The notes below the pieces were generated by a model. The model had not been told where the DNA came from and did not search any database. It saw only the letters and a list, made by a program, of their open reading frames with translations. From Coriobacteriaceae bacterium (GTDB lineage Bacteria > Actinomycetota > Coriobacteriia > Coriobacteriales > Coriobacteriaceae): 64,000 bases of DNA. Numbering within the stretch: position 1 is the first letter of the stretch; each line of letters begins with the position of its first letter. Positions 27,378-37,379 of this stretch are shown in pieces. Position numbers and translations under genes: made by a program. The DNA lies in NCBI GenBank assembly GCA_902364975.1, contig CABJFQ010000004.1, positions 95,313-159,312 of the forward strand, read 5' to 3'.

Positions 27378-27392
27378 CCCAAGAGCGTCATA

Positions 27393-27431
27393 GGGGTAGC
27401 TAATTTGGGACGAGGCTATTTTAGCCACCCC
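27393..27431. repeat. Intergenic palindrome, GGGAC-core family
   Basis: GGGGTAGCTAA and TTAGCCACCCC flank the core TTTGGGACGAGGCT. The 22 bases from GTAGCTAATTTGGGACGAGG are identical to a stretch at 14691. It lies between convergent genes. Confidence 0.65.
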
Positions 27432-27440
27432 ACTCGCAAC

Positions 27441-28016
27441 TTATCTTGCCGATGGAGTTGTCGTCGTTTCGTTCGTGTGGGTCGTTTCGGCGCCGTCGCC
27501 TTGTTCGCCCTCGTCCTTTTGAGCGTCGGCGATGGTAGAGGCCGCCGCAACGATACCGCGCTGGGGCGCGACGCCCGTCTGGGTCTGAGCGCCCTCGACA
27601 ATTTCTGTGCCTGCATGCGCGAGCTCGGGCGATTTAAACATCGCGTCCAAGTTGGCACCGCCGCCGGCGTAGCCAAGCGCAGCGAGTGCGATGACGATCA
27701 CTGCAACGACGACCGCGATCGGAACATAACGATGCCAACCAGCCGGATTGAGTCCGCTGCGACGAGCCGCCCCGCGGCTGATGTAACCGAGCGTGCCGTC
27801 GTGCTTGAGCTTTGAGCCCACCACGCACTTGCGGCCCCACAACGAGGACTCTGCCTGCATGGCCAAGCGGGCGCTTGCCGAAGGATAGCCGTATTTAGTG
27901 CGCTTGAACGAACCATCAAACCCCGAGGCGTGTTTGCCCCACGTCACCGATGTCGTGCGTCGGTTGACCGGTGCGGCGCTCCGCCTTCTGCGGCTCGGTT
28001 TTGTAGTCTCAGCCAT
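27441..28016 (-). CDS. Single-span membrane protein of unknown function (191 aa)
   Basis: ATG 28016 follows a GGGGG stretch. The protein has a basic cytoplasmic N-terminus (KPSRRRRSAAPVNRRTT), a central region with WGKHASGFDGSFKRTKYGYP, one membrane helix at about residues 97-120 (VPIAVVVAVIVIALAALGYA) and a Thr/Glu-rich outer tail. No catalytic motif or known domain is evident. The layout suggests an accessory envelope protein. It may be an orphan limited to this lineage. No operon partner is apparent. Confidence 0.75.
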   Translation of the reverse strand: MAETTKPSRRRRSAAPVNRRTTSVTWGKHASGFDGSFKRTKYGYPSASARLAMQAESSLWGRKCVVGSKLKHDGTLGYISRGAARRSGLNPAGWHRYVPIAVVVAVIVIALAALGYAGGGANLDAMFKSPELAHAGTEIVEGAQTQTGVAPQRGIVAAASTIADAQKDEGEQGDGAETTHTNETTTTPSAR

Positions 28017-28100
28017 ACGCCCCCGCACGCCGTAACCAAATCGAAACAATAACGCTTTGGACTGTAGCACACGCGTCGCGCGCGGTCACGGGCGCCTCGC

Positions 28101-29318
28101 TCAACGGTCATCGTCCTTCAGCAAGCGCCACAGCGTTGTTCGGCTTATGCCCAGCACCTCCGCCGCACGGGTTCGGTTGCCGTGGAGATGATCTACAACC
28201 AGATGCGCGATATCTCGCTCGGTATCGGCCAACGGTCGCAGGATATACAGGTCGCTTTCGAGTGTCGGGGCGCCAAAGGTTGCGGTCTTAATCACGTCCT
28301 CTTGGGCTAGCACTTCCTCCGCCACAGCGCGATCCACCGTGCCCGTCCCCACCAATATATACAGTCGTTCCGAGACCTCGCGGAGCTGCAGATAGTTGCG
28401 CGGCCAGCGGTAAGCATCGAGCGCCTTCGTCGCCGCGGCAGACAGCATGGGCGCTGCCGTCCCAAATGCACCAGCGAGATATTCCAAATAGCGCGCAACC
28501 TTCGTCGACGCGGCTCCCTGCTCGACGATTGCCGGCGCCACGCTCACCGCACAGGCGAAGCGCTCGGTCACAAAGGCGGCTTGATCACTTTCGCTGCCGC
28601 CCGGCATGTCATTCGCCGTCAGCACCACATGGCAGCGCGTCGCCAACGCGGTGTCGGCCATCGTGGAAACGAGCTCGCGAAGGCGCTGGGGGCCAACCGC
28701 ATTCCAGCCCGCAATGCAAAGTGTCAGCCCCGTTTGGAACAACGGCGATTCGGCGCTTTTGAGCACGTGGCGCCAACCGCGATCGGTAAGCTCATCGAGC
28801 GCAACGGCAACAAAGGGTTGATCGGCAAAAGGACCGTCCAGATAGAGGCGCTTGGCGATCTCGATCTGACCCGCTCCCAGCTCGCCCTCGAGCATAAGGG
28901 GCACACCGCGCGCGTAGCTCTCGGCGACCGGCGCAGCTACCGAGGCCGCCCCCTCAACGATGCCGTACGCGCTCGATTCGTAGCGGGCCTCAACTTCGTC
29001 GGCGTTGAGCCACTCGATGCCCGCATGTGCCGCGGCGCCGCGCACCTCGCGGACCACGACGACCCAAAGGCCCCCACCCTCTTTGTCGGTGGGGCGAACG
29101 GTCAGACTCAGGCGCGTACCTGCACGTCCCATAACCAGACGCGCGCCGTCTCCTATACGGTCGAGGCGCTCAGCGACAAAAGCCGCCACATCCCGCTCAA
29201 GCGCCGCGTCATTCATGGTCGAAATCGCGACGTCCCCACGCACATCGATTGCCAATGCCGAGGCCCCGGCAGCAGCCAGGGCCTCGGTCAAGATGTTCAG
29301 CTTGGCATCGCTATCCAT
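28101..29318 (-). CDS. Degenerate AAA+/Fis-type transcription regulator
   Basis: ATG 29318 follows CAGGGGC. The 405-aa protein resembles sigma-54 activators of the PrpR/TyrR kind. An N-terminal sensory region (1-130) precedes an AAA+-like middle (130-330) and a C-terminal Fis helix-turn-helix, NRTRAAEVLGISRTTLWRLL. The Walker A position reads GELGAGQIE, so the nucleotide-binding Lys is replaced by Gln; I find no clear Walker B and no GAFTGA loop for sigma-54 contact. It should therefore bind DNA without acting as a normal ATP-driven activator. It lies downstream of a YeiH-type transporter gene on the same strand and may control it. TTCAA-AA-TTGAA at 29372 is a candidate site. Confidence 0.8.
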   Translation of the reverse strand: MDSDAKLNILTEALAAAGASALAIDVRGDVAISTMNDAALERDVAAFVAERLDRIGDGARLVMGRAGTRLSLTVRPTDKEGGGLWVVVVREVRGAAAHAGIEWLNADEVEARYESSAYGIVEGAASVAAPVAESYARGVPLMLEGELGAGQIEIAKRLYLDGPFADQPFVAVALDELTDRGWRHVLKSAESPLFQTGLTLCIAGWNAVGPQRLRELVSTMADTALATRCHVVLTANDMPGGSESDQAAFVTERFACAVSVAPAIVEQGAASTKVARYLEYLAGAFGTAAPMLSAAATKALDAYRWPRNYLQLREVSERLYILVGTGTVDRAVAEEVLAQEDVIKTATFGAPTLESDLYILRPLADTERDIAHLVVDHLHGNRTRAAEVLGISRTTLWRLLKDDDR

Positions 29319-29371
29319 AATTTGCCCCTGTCCGCGGCGACGTGCAGCCGCCGACGGTCGCACGACCGAGT

Positions 29372-29386
29372 GTTTCAAAATTGAAC
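29372..29386. promoter_or_regulatory. Dyad upstream of the Fis-type regulator gene
   Basis: GTTTCAAAATTGAAC contains perfect TTCAA/TTGAA half sites two bases apart, about 55 bases before the regulator's start. Activators of this class often bind TTTCA-type dyads, so autoregulation is possible. Confidence 0.35.
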
Positions 29387-29443
29387 GATATTGCTCACCA
29401 AACACTATAGGGCAGAAAGCGCCGACCTGCGAGTATAGGTGTT

Positions 29444-29532
29444 GCCCCGCATCGCCATCCTGGCGGGGCGATAAGAGCTCTTCGGGACTTATAAACCTGC
29501 GGACAAGCCATACCCGCAAGAGCTCCTATCGC
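29444..29532. repeat. Hairpin plus palindrome after the YeiH-type gene
   Basis: GCCCCGC/GCGGGGC (29444-29469) forms a short hairpin. It abuts a second inverted repeat, GCGATAAGAGCTC (29468-29480) with GAGCTCCTATCGC (29520-29532), one mismatch, whose interior begins TTCGGGACTTATAAACC, matching the GGGAC-core family. Three copies of AGCACGC lie just beyond (29557-29577). Confidence 0.5.
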
Positions 29533-29591
29533 TCCACCGTGAGAATGCGCTCACCAGCACGCAGCACGCAGCACGCAAATAAGCTACTTCT

Positions 29592-30626
29592 CTACCAGAT
29601 TCCCAGCACGTGCTGCATCCCCAAACTCATGCACGCAATGCCAATCCAGCAGCAAAAGCCCAGCGCGATGGGCTTGCCGCCCTTTTTGACAAGTTCGACG
29701 ATATCGGTATTAAAGCCAATAGCCGCCATGGCCATCACGATAAAGAACTTCGACAGCTCCTTGATGGGCGCCGTAATGGACGCGGGAAGCTGAAGCACCG
29801 TGGTGATTACGCTCGCCAGCACAAAGAACAGCACAAACATGGGAAACGCGCGTTTAAGCGAGAACGTGCTTTTAGCGTCGCCGCCGGCCTTGCGCGCCAG
29901 ATGCATCTGCCAACATGCGAGGACCAACGTGATGGGAATAATGGCCAGCGTTCTGGTGAGCTTGACCACCGTGGCGCTCTCGAGCACATTGGCGCCGGGA
30001 TGCATGCTGTCCCAGGCGCTCGCCGCAGCCGTTACGGACGAGGTGTCGTTGATGGCGGTGCCGGCAAACAGGCCAAAGCCCTCGTCTGTCAGCCCGAGCA
30101 TACCGCCGAGCGTTGGAAACACGAGCGCCGCGATAACGTTAAACAGGAAGATGACCGAAATGGCCTGGGCAATCTCGCGATCGTCGGCATCGATGACGGG
30201 TGCGGTCGCGGCGATAGCAGAACCGCCGCAAATCGACGAACCCACACCCACAAGCGTCGCGATCTTACCCGGCACGTTCATAACGCGGCAGAGCACAAAG
30301 GCGATGACAAGCGAGGTCGAGATTGTCGCCACGATAATCGGCAGCGACTGGGCGCCCTTGGACAGAATCTGGGAGAGGTTCATGCCAAAGCCAAGCAGGA
30401 TAACCGCGTACTGCAAGACTTTTTTGGACGTATAGGTGACGCCGGCGGCGAGCTGTTCGCGACGATTCTTGGGAAAGACGAGCGCCAGGACCATGCCAAA
30501 GAGGATGGCGAATACCGGACCGCCAACCACCTCAATTTGTTTGCCGAGCAACGTCGCGGGAATGGCGATGATCAGGCAGAACAAAACGCCTTTCCAGCGC
30601 TCGCGTACGATATTTGCCAGTTGCAT
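29592..30626 (-). CDS. YeiH-family putative sulfate/anion exporter
   Basis: ATG 30626 follows AAGGAA. The 344-aa protein has about ten hydrophobic helices and the family text (PF03601) GFGMNLSQILSKGAQSLP, VGVGSSICGGSAIAATAPVI and the second-half repeat near NDTSSVTAAASAW. Proteins of this family are thought to export sulfate, sulfite or related anions; experimental support is thin. The gene faces a GntR regulator across a 163-bp gap and is followed by the Fis-type regulator gene. Either could control it. The substrate is unknown. Confidence 0.92.
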   Translation of the reverse strand: MQLANIVRERWKGVLFCLIIAIPATLLGKQIEVVGGPVFAILFGMVLALVFPKNRREQLAAGVTYTSKKVLQYAVILLGFGMNLSQILSKGAQSLPIIVATISTSLVIAFVLCRVMNVPGKIATLVGVGSSICGGSAIAATAPVIDADDREIAQAISVIFLFNVIAALVFPTLGGMLGLTDEGFGLFAGTAINDTSSVTAAASAWDSMHPGANVLESATVVKLTRTLAIIPITLVLACWQMHLARKAGGDAKSTFSLKRAFPMFVLFFVLASVITTVLQLPASITAPIKELSKFFIVMAMAAIGFNTDIVELVKKGGKPIALGFCCWIGIACMSLGMQHVLGIW

Positions 30627-30789
30627 ATGGGATTCCTTCTTTCTATTTCACGTTTGCGACGGCTTATGATACGGCAACATTGAGCGCAGCCTTGCGCAAA
30701 CACAGACTAAGATGCCGCAATAGTTCTCAGGCAACAGCCGAATTACCCACCGCGGAGAGCTGATTCGCGGCATAATTAACAACTGACAT

Positions 30790-31521
30790 ATGAGTTTGAT
30801 AGAACAGTTGCGAGGCGCTATGGAAGAATCGATGCACGTCGGCGAGCAGGAAACGAGCCTACAGGACCAGTCCTACCACACCATTCGACGCAAAATCGTC
30901 TACCTGGACTACAAGCCGGGCGAAAAGCTGGGCGTCAAGCAACTTTGCGACGACCTGGATATGGGGCGCACGCCCGTGCGCGAGGCTTTGGTTCGCTTGG
31001 CGCAGGAAGGCCTGGTGCGCACCGTGCCCCAGAGCGGCACCTATGTCTCGCCCATCAACCTCACCCTTGCCGAGAGTGCCTGCTACATCCGCGAACATCT
31101 GGAAAAGCAGGTGATCGTGGAGTGCTGTGCGCGAGCCACGTCGGCCGGCATCGAGCAGCTCGACCGCGCCATCGTGCTGCAGGAAAAGGCCATGGCCGAA
31201 GAGGATCGCATCGGCTTCTTTTTGAGCGACAACCTCATGCATCACATGATTTTTAGCATCGCATGTCGCAGCACCGTTTGGTCGTGGCTCGAAGAAACCA
31301 ATGCCGACCTGGAGCGCTTCCGCTGGCTGCGCGCCGCCACGCAGGTTCTCGACAATCAGGACATCGTGAACGAGCACAAGCAGATTCGCCGCGCTATCGC
31401 CGGTCGCGACCCCATCGAGGCGAGCTTTTTGGTCAGCAAACACCTGCATATGATGTTCCGCAACCAGACCGAGGTTCTGGACCAGTTCCCCGAGTACTTC
31501 GAGACCAGTAAGCTCCGCTAA
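30790..31521 (+). CDS. GntR-family (FadR subgroup) transcriptional regulator
   Basis: The N-terminal winged helix carries the GntR signature GVKQLCDDLDMGRTPVREAL followed by RLAQEGLVRTVPQSGTYVSP. The C-terminal FCD domain (about 95-230) has metal-binding His/Asp positions, e.g. DNLMHHMIF and EHKQIRRAI, and would sense a carboxylic acid. ATG 30790 gives 243 aa; ATG 30820, with GAGG five bases upstream, gives 233 aa and is just as likely. It is divergent from the YeiH-type transporter and convergent with glmS, sharing the terminator at 31579. The regulated pathway is not evident. Confidence 0.92.
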   Translation: MSLIEQLRGAMEESMHVGEQETSLQDQSYHTIRRKIVYLDYKPGEKLGVKQLCDDLDMGRTPVREALVRLAQEGLVRTVPQSGTYVSPINLTLAESACYIREHLEKQVIVECCARATSAGIEQLDRAIVLQEKAMAEEDRIGFFLSDNLMHHMIFSIACRSTVWSWLEETNADLERFRWLRAATQVLDNQDIVNEHKQIRRAIAGRDPIEASFLVSKHLHMMFRNQTEVLDQFPEYFETSKLR

Positions 31522-31528
31522 CCTGCCA

Positions 31529-31567
31529 AAACCACCACAAAGGGGACAGGCACCTTTGTGGTGGTTT
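31529..31567. repeat. Palindrome, GGGACAGGCACC type (copy 1)
   Basis: AACCACCACAAAGG and CCTTTGTGGTGGTT form a 15-bp perfect stem around GGACAGGCA. A close copy lies at 33650, so the pair flanks glmS. Confidence 0.8.
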
Positions 31568-31578
31568 CTCCGTACAAA

Positions 31579-31616
31579 AAGGCCCGGCTCCGTCTGATGA
31601 CGCGGAGCCGGCCCTT
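31579..31616. terminator. Bidirectional terminator between the GntR gene and glmS
   Basis: AAGGCCCGGCTCCG pairs with CGGAGCCGGCCCTT with one mismatch. An A-run on the left serves glmS on the minus strand. The convergent GntR gene may use it too. Confidence 0.7.
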
Positions 31617-31641
31617 GGTCGTTAGAACGGCGGAACATCCG

Positions 31642-33489
<1,848 letters not shown>

Positions 33490-33563
33490 AGGATAAATCC
33501 CTTCGTTCGCGTGACTGCAAGACGTCCACGCACAGGGGGCGCTGAGACGTATAACGTTCGAGT

Positions 33564-33622
33564 ATTGTACTCACGCAAGCGCAAGCTGATATACCAGAAG
33601 TGGTATCTCAACTTAGATACCA
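33564..33622 (-). promoter_or_regulatory. glmS promoter region with two dyads
   Basis: On the minus strand TACAAT (33564-33569) is the likely -10. CTGATATACCAG (33586-33597) overlaps the -35 position. TGGTATCT-N6-AGATACCA (33601-33622) is a perfect dyad directly behind it. GGTAT half sites resemble NagR/DasR-type GntR operators of amino-sugar genes. The regulator is not identified. Confidence 0.55.
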
Positions 33623-33649
33623 CCCGATGCACACATGCCCAGCCGGTCC

Positions 33650-33686
33650 AAACCACCACAATGGGGACAGGCACCTTTGTGGTGGT
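33650..33686. repeat. Palindrome, GGGACAGGCACC type (copy 2)
   Basis: AACCACCACAATGG pairs with CCTTTGTGGTGGT around GGACAGGCA. It differs from the copy at 31529 by a few bases. I see no gene in 33490-33801: it holds glmS control sites, this element and the next one. Confidence 0.8.
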
Positions 33687-33715
33687 CGCGCTGGCAACGG
33701 CGTTTCCCCAGATAA

Positions 33716-33753
33716 AACCTGCCAAAATAAACCTGTCCCTTTTTGGTAGGTTT
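33716..33753. repeat. Palindrome, GGGACAGGTTTA type (copy 1, inverted)
   Basis: AAACCTGCCAAAA and TTTTTGGTAGGTTT flank TAAACCTGTCCC. Read on the minus strand it matches the copies at 38364 and 39616, including the trailing TATCTGGGGAAACGC. It sits just upstream of TACAAT (33768-33773), the likely -10 of the LacI-family gene, and may supply the -35 region. Confidence 0.8.
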
Positions 33754-33801
33754 GGGATGCTACAATCTGCCTTGTACTTGAAACGCATCAAAGGGGCCGC
33801 T

Positions 33802-34935
33802 ATGGCAAAGGTAAAAATCAGCGACGTCGCGCGCGAGGCTGGGGTTTCGTTGGGCACGGTTTCCAACGCGCTCAACCACCCCGAAAAGCTGCGCCCCGAG
33901 ACCCTCAAGCTCATCAACGAGACCATCAATCGCCTTGGCTACCTGCCCAACCAAAGCGCCCGTCAGCTCGCGGGCGGCGCCACCAAGTCCTTTGGCCTGG
34001 TGCTCCCCCGTCTCGATCACGGCTTTTCGCTCCAGATTGCCAGCGGTGCCCACAACGAGGCACGCAAGCACGGCTATGACTTGCTCATCGCCAATGCCGA
34101 TAACGACGACATTCTCGAGGACCATTACCTGCGATACTTTATGGGCACCCAGATGTCCGGCGTCATGGTTCAGCCCATGACATCCCCCGACTGGCATCCC
34201 GTCATGGCCAAGATGCCCGTGCCGATCGTCCACCTGGACATCCATTGCTCCGAGCCCGGCTACTATGTAGCGGCCGACAACGAGGCCCAGGGTCGCATCA
34301 TTGCCGAACTCGCCATCGCCCGTGGAGCGCACCATATTGTCGTCGTCGGCCGAGCAGCATTTATGCAACTCACCCTGCGCGTCCTTGGCATTCATAAAGC
34401 GCTCGCTCTACACCCCGATATCAAGATCGAAGTCATCGACGCCGGCGAATGGAATACCGCAGCCGACGGCTACAGTATCGGTGCCCAGATTGCCGAGCGC
34501 CCTGCTGACGAGCGCCCCGATTTTGTCATCGGTCTGACCGACGTATTAGCCTCGGGCGTTATCTCGGCGCTGGTCGACAAAGGCATCTCCGTCCCCGAGC
34601 AGGTCCGCGTGGCCGGCTGCGACGGCAACCCCCTAGCATGGAGCGGGTCGGTTCCCCTTACCACCGTGGCGCCGCCGGGCTACGAAATTGGCCGCAAGGG
34701 CGTTCAATTGCTCATGGAGCAAATCGAGGATAAACCTGCCGCCAAGACCAAACGAGTCCGCATCGGCTCCGCCGCGCGTACCGTCACCACGGCCACGGCC
34801 ACCGAGGACATTAACCGTCAGGAGCTCGTGCGCCCCTTCTTGCTCGAACGTGTGAGCACCCAAAAGGCCGAGCAGCACCCGACGGGCCCATCCGCGGCCC
34901 CAATAACCGACATCAACCTGGGCGCCTACCTGTAA
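33802..34935 (+). CDS. LacI-family transcriptional regulator
   Basis: ATG 33802 follows AAAGGGG; the very long open frame upstream is antisense to glmS and not coding. The protein has 377 aa. Residues 1-55 are the LacI helix-turn-helix and hinge (KISDVAREAGVSLGTVSNAL, then LGYLPNQSARQLAGG). Residues 60-335 form the periplasmic-binding-protein-like effector domain (SFGLVLPRLDHGF; PDFVIGLTDVLASGVISAL; TVAPPGYEIGRKGVQLLMEQ). A ~40-residue C-terminal extension ends DINLGAYL. A sugar or sugar phosphate is the usual effector. It is divergent from glmS. A decayed relative of this gene's 3' part lies at 38737. Confidence 0.93.
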   Translation: MAKVKISDVAREAGVSLGTVSNALNHPEKLRPETLKLINETINRLGYLPNQSARQLAGGATKSFGLVLPRLDHGFSLQIASGAHNEARKHGYDLLIANADNDDILEDHYLRYFMGTQMSGVMVQPMTSPDWHPVMAKMPVPIVHLDIHCSEPGYYVAADNEAQGRIIAELAIARGAHHIVVVGRAAFMQLTLRVLGIHKALALHPDIKIEVIDAGEWNTAADGYSIGAQIAERPADERPDFVIGLTDVLASGVISALVDKGISVPEQVRVAGCDGNPLAWSGSVPLTTVAPPGYEIGRKGVQLLMEQIEDKPAAKTKRVRIGSAARTVTTATATEDINRQELVRPFLLERVSTQKAEQHPTGPSAAPITDINLGAYL

Positions 34936-34938
34936 CAA

Positions 34939-34977
34939 AAAACGCCGCAACGGGAACAGTCCCGCTGCGGCGTTTTT
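34939..34977 (+). terminator. Terminator of the LacI-family gene
   Basis: AAAACGCCGCA pairs with TGCGGCGTTTT, and CGGGA/TCCCG continues the stem inward. A run of five T ends the hairpin. Confidence 0.9.
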
Positions 34978-35148
34978 GCTGGCCCCACGGGCCTTCTCCG
35001 TTTAGCCGGACCTGCGGCTACAGATATTTATGGAATGTAATCCATTTTTCATTAACTTTTTTGTTAAAATAGACTCAATTCCATATTTTTAGATATTTCC
35101 TATAAGTATTGATTTTGCTCCAGTTTTTTTCGCCAAGAAAGGGGTTTC

Positions 35149-36354
35149 ATGAATCTGATTGATCGCAAACAGTACCTCGACTGGCTCATTTCGTGGAAAG
35201 ACTCACACGTCATCAAGGTCGTTTCGGGCGTGCGAAGGTCCGGCAAATCAAAGCTATTCGAAATCTACCGTAGCTACCTGCGCGATCATGGAATCACAGG
35301 CGACCAGGTTATATCCCTCAACTTTGAAGACCTGGAGTTCGAGTCGCTTACGTCGTATAGAGCACTCTACGACTACATTTCCGCCAGACTCGTCCCCGAT
35401 AAGATGAACTACGTTTTTCTGGACGAGATACAGCACGTCGAGCATTTCGAAAAAGCCGTCGACAGTCTTTTTATCAAGGACAATGTCGACCTCTACATAA
35501 CCGGTTCCAACGCTTATCTGCTCTCGAGCGAGCTGGCAACTTTACTCTCCGGCCGCTACGTAGAGCTCAAGATGCTGCCCCTATCCTTTAAAGAGTTTTG
35601 CTCGGCAAAAACCAATGACGGAAAGGCTCCCGCGCAGTTGTTTGACGAGTACATAACCAGGGGCTCTTTTCCCTTTATCGCCGAGACGGGTATTCAGGGA
35701 CCCCAGGCGCGCGATTATCTTATGAGCCTCTACGATACCATCGTCATACGCGACGTTATCGAACGCCTGAAGGTCTCGGACGTCCCGACCCTGCGCGATA
35801 TCACCAAGTTCCTACTCCATAGCATTGGAAACCGGATCTCGATTAAAAAAATCTCCGACACGCTCTCGTCCAACGGCAACAAAACCGACCAGAAAACCGT
35901 AGCCAAATACCTCAAAGGCTTAACAGACAGCCTTGTGCTGTACTTTGCTCCGCGCTATAACGTGCGCGGTCGGCAGCTTCTTTCAACAAACGGCAAATAC
36001 TACGCCGTTGACCTTGGACTTAGAGGCGCTCTCGTCAAAACCCAAAGCAGCGATATCGGTCATATCCTCGAAAATGTTGTTTATCTCGAGCTCCTACGCC
36101 GTGGATACGACGTCTACGTGGGCGATATCGACGGCGGGGAAATCGATTTTGTTGCCCTAAAGTCAGACGAGACAGCCTATTTTCAGGTTTCAGCCACAAC
36201 GCTCGACGAAACTACCCTCAATCGAGAGTTGGCCCCCTTTAAGAAAGTCCGAGACAACTACCCCAAGACGCTTCTTACGCTCGACACGCTGTTTGCGGAC
36301 GCGAACTACGAAGGAGTCCGCAAGCGCAACGTGATCGACTGGCTCCTGGAGTAA
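35149..36354 (+). CDS. ATP-binding protein of the AAA/DUF4143 type
   Basis: ATG 35149 follows AAGAAAGGGG. The 401-aa protein has a P-loop VRRSGKSKL (~28-36), Walker B YVFLDEIQ (~95-102), a sensor-like YITGSNAYLL and, in the C-terminal half, a DUF4143 region ending in a PD-(D/E)xK-like core (EIDFVALKSDETAYFQVSA). Such ATPases occur in strain-variable sets in gut bacteria and archaea; their target is unknown. The gene and the ~150 bases upstream are clearly richer in A+T than their surroundings, and codon choice shifts with them. This points to later acquisition. It is flanked by terminators on both sides and has no partner gene. Confidence 0.9.
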   Translation: MNLIDRKQYLDWLISWKDSHVIKVVSGVRRSGKSKLFEIYRSYLRDHGITGDQVISLNFEDLEFESLTSYRALYDYISARLVPDKMNYVFLDEIQHVEHFEKAVDSLFIKDNVDLYITGSNAYLLSSELATLLSGRYVELKMLPLSFKEFCSAKTNDGKAPAQLFDEYITRGSFPFIAETGIQGPQARDYLMSLYDTIVIRDVIERLKVSDVPTLRDITKFLLHSIGNRISIKKISDTLSSNGNKTDQKTVAKYLKGLTDSLVLYFAPRYNVRGRQLLSTNGKYYAVDLGLRGALVKTQSSDIGHILENVVYLELLRRGYDVYVGDIDGGEIDFVALKSDETAYFQVSATTLDETTLNRELAPFKKVRDNYPKTLLTLDTLFADANYEGVRKRNVIDWLLE

Positions 36355-36421
36355 CTTGTAACGTCATAACCCTCCGCCAGCTCCTTACCAAGGCCGCAGC
36401 CCCAGTCGCTTAAAGCACAAT

Positions 36422-36468
36422 GCCCCTCTTATCGGCCAAAACAGCAATCTTGGCGTGATAAGAGGGGC
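36422..36468. terminator. Hairpin between the ATPase and HAD genes
   Basis: GCCCCTCTTATC pairs perfectly with GATAAGAGGGGC, with GGCCA/TGGC inside. It lies between convergent genes. T-richness is modest on both sides. Confidence 0.55.
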
Positions 36469-36555
36469 TGACTGCGTCAGCGCCTTCACGCAGGCGCCGT
36501 TGCCGCCACCGTCCTGCGAGATCGGGCGCGGGGCATGGCGACTTGCGTGCGAACG

Positions 36556-37206
36556 CTAACACACGGCCTTGACCGCCGCCGTCAGATCGAACAGCGTATC
36601 GAGCACAGCCTCGCAGCCATCCACCACGTCCTGCGGCAGCGGCACGATGTCGGGAACGGCAAAGACGTGGCAGCCGGCCGTGATACCCGAGACGCAGCCG
36701 TTGCGCGAATCCTCGACCACGGCGCACTCCTCGGGAGCAAAGCCCGCGCGCTCGCAGGCGAGCAGGTACATCTCGGGGTCGGGCTTGCCGTGCGCGACGT
36801 CCTCGCCGCAGGTCACCGTCTCAAACTTGTCAAAGAGGCCAACCGTCTTAAGGTTGCGCTCGGCGGTAACGTGGCGCGACGACGTCGCGAGGCCCACGTG
36901 ATAGCCCGCAGCCAGCAGCTCGCCTAGGCACTCGGCAGCGCCAGCCTTAAGCTCCAGATCGGTCTTGACCATCTCGTCGCGAATCTCCTTATGGCGACGA
37001 TAGATTGCCTCAGCGGTTTCGCTGCTGTCGTAATGCTCCTCAAGGATGCGCATGACATCGGGCAGCGTACGACCGATAAACTGATGGATCAGCGCATCAT
37101 CAATCGCGAATCCCAGCTCGGCCGCGCCCGCCTTCCACGCCTTGATACCCAAACGCTCGGTGTCGACCAGCGTTCCGTCCATGTCAAAAATAACGGCCTT
37201 GATCAT
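36556..37206 (-). CDS. HAD-superfamily phosphatase, copy 1 (beta-phosphoglucomutase-like)
   Basis: ATG 37206 follows TGGGGGAC. The 216-aa protein has the four HAD motifs: FDMDGTLVD (Asp nucleophile and acid), TSS after GYHVGLA, the GKPDPEMYL Lys and VVEDSRNG acidic pair. A helical cap (about 15-80) makes it a subfamily I enzyme, acting on small sugar phosphates or as a phosphomutase. A second copy of the same length and about 85% identity lies at 38853. The upstream DNA of both copies is nearly identical for ~70 bases, including a TATATAACGTATATA dyad. It is divergent from larE. The true substrate is unknown. Confidence 0.93.
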   Translation of the reverse strand: MIKAVIFDMDGTLVDTERLGIKAWKAGAAELGFAIDDALIHQFIGRTLPDVMRILEEHYDSSETAEAIYRRHKEIRDEMVKTDLELKAGAAECLGELLAAGYHVGLATSSRHVTAERNLKTVGLFDKFETVTCGEDVAHGKPDPEMYLLACERAGFAPEECAVVEDSRNGCVSGITAGCHVFAVPDIVPLPQDVVDGCEAVLDTLFDLTAAVKAVC

Positions 37207-37267
37207 ATCGGTCCCCCATCTCTTCGCGCTGCTGTACTCCCGCAACTTTACCGCACCTGTAAACTTG

Positions 37268-37282
37268 TATATAACGTATATA
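37268..37282. promoter_or_regulatory. Dyad upstream of HAD copy 1
   Basis: TATATAACGTATATA is a near-perfect dyad, about 65 bases before the HAD start and 100 before larE. The identical sequence precedes HAD copy 2 at 39559, so it was duplicated with the gene and is probably its promoter or operator. Confidence 0.5.
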
Positions 37283-37379
37283 GCATATTGCACTTTCGTT
37301 ACATAGATAGAAGTCTTATGACAAGCGGCTCGGTAGGATTATAGTTTTCGACCGAGTACTCAACGGCAAGGATCGATTC

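Noticed and set aside
29557..29577. Three tandem AGCACGC heptamers as a CRISPR or minisatellite
   Set aside because: There are only three short copies without spacers; this looks like a minor slippage product.
33490..33600. glmS ribozyme upstream of glmS
   Set aside because: I could not find the conserved ribozyme core or cleavage site. The leader holds palindromes and a promoter instead.
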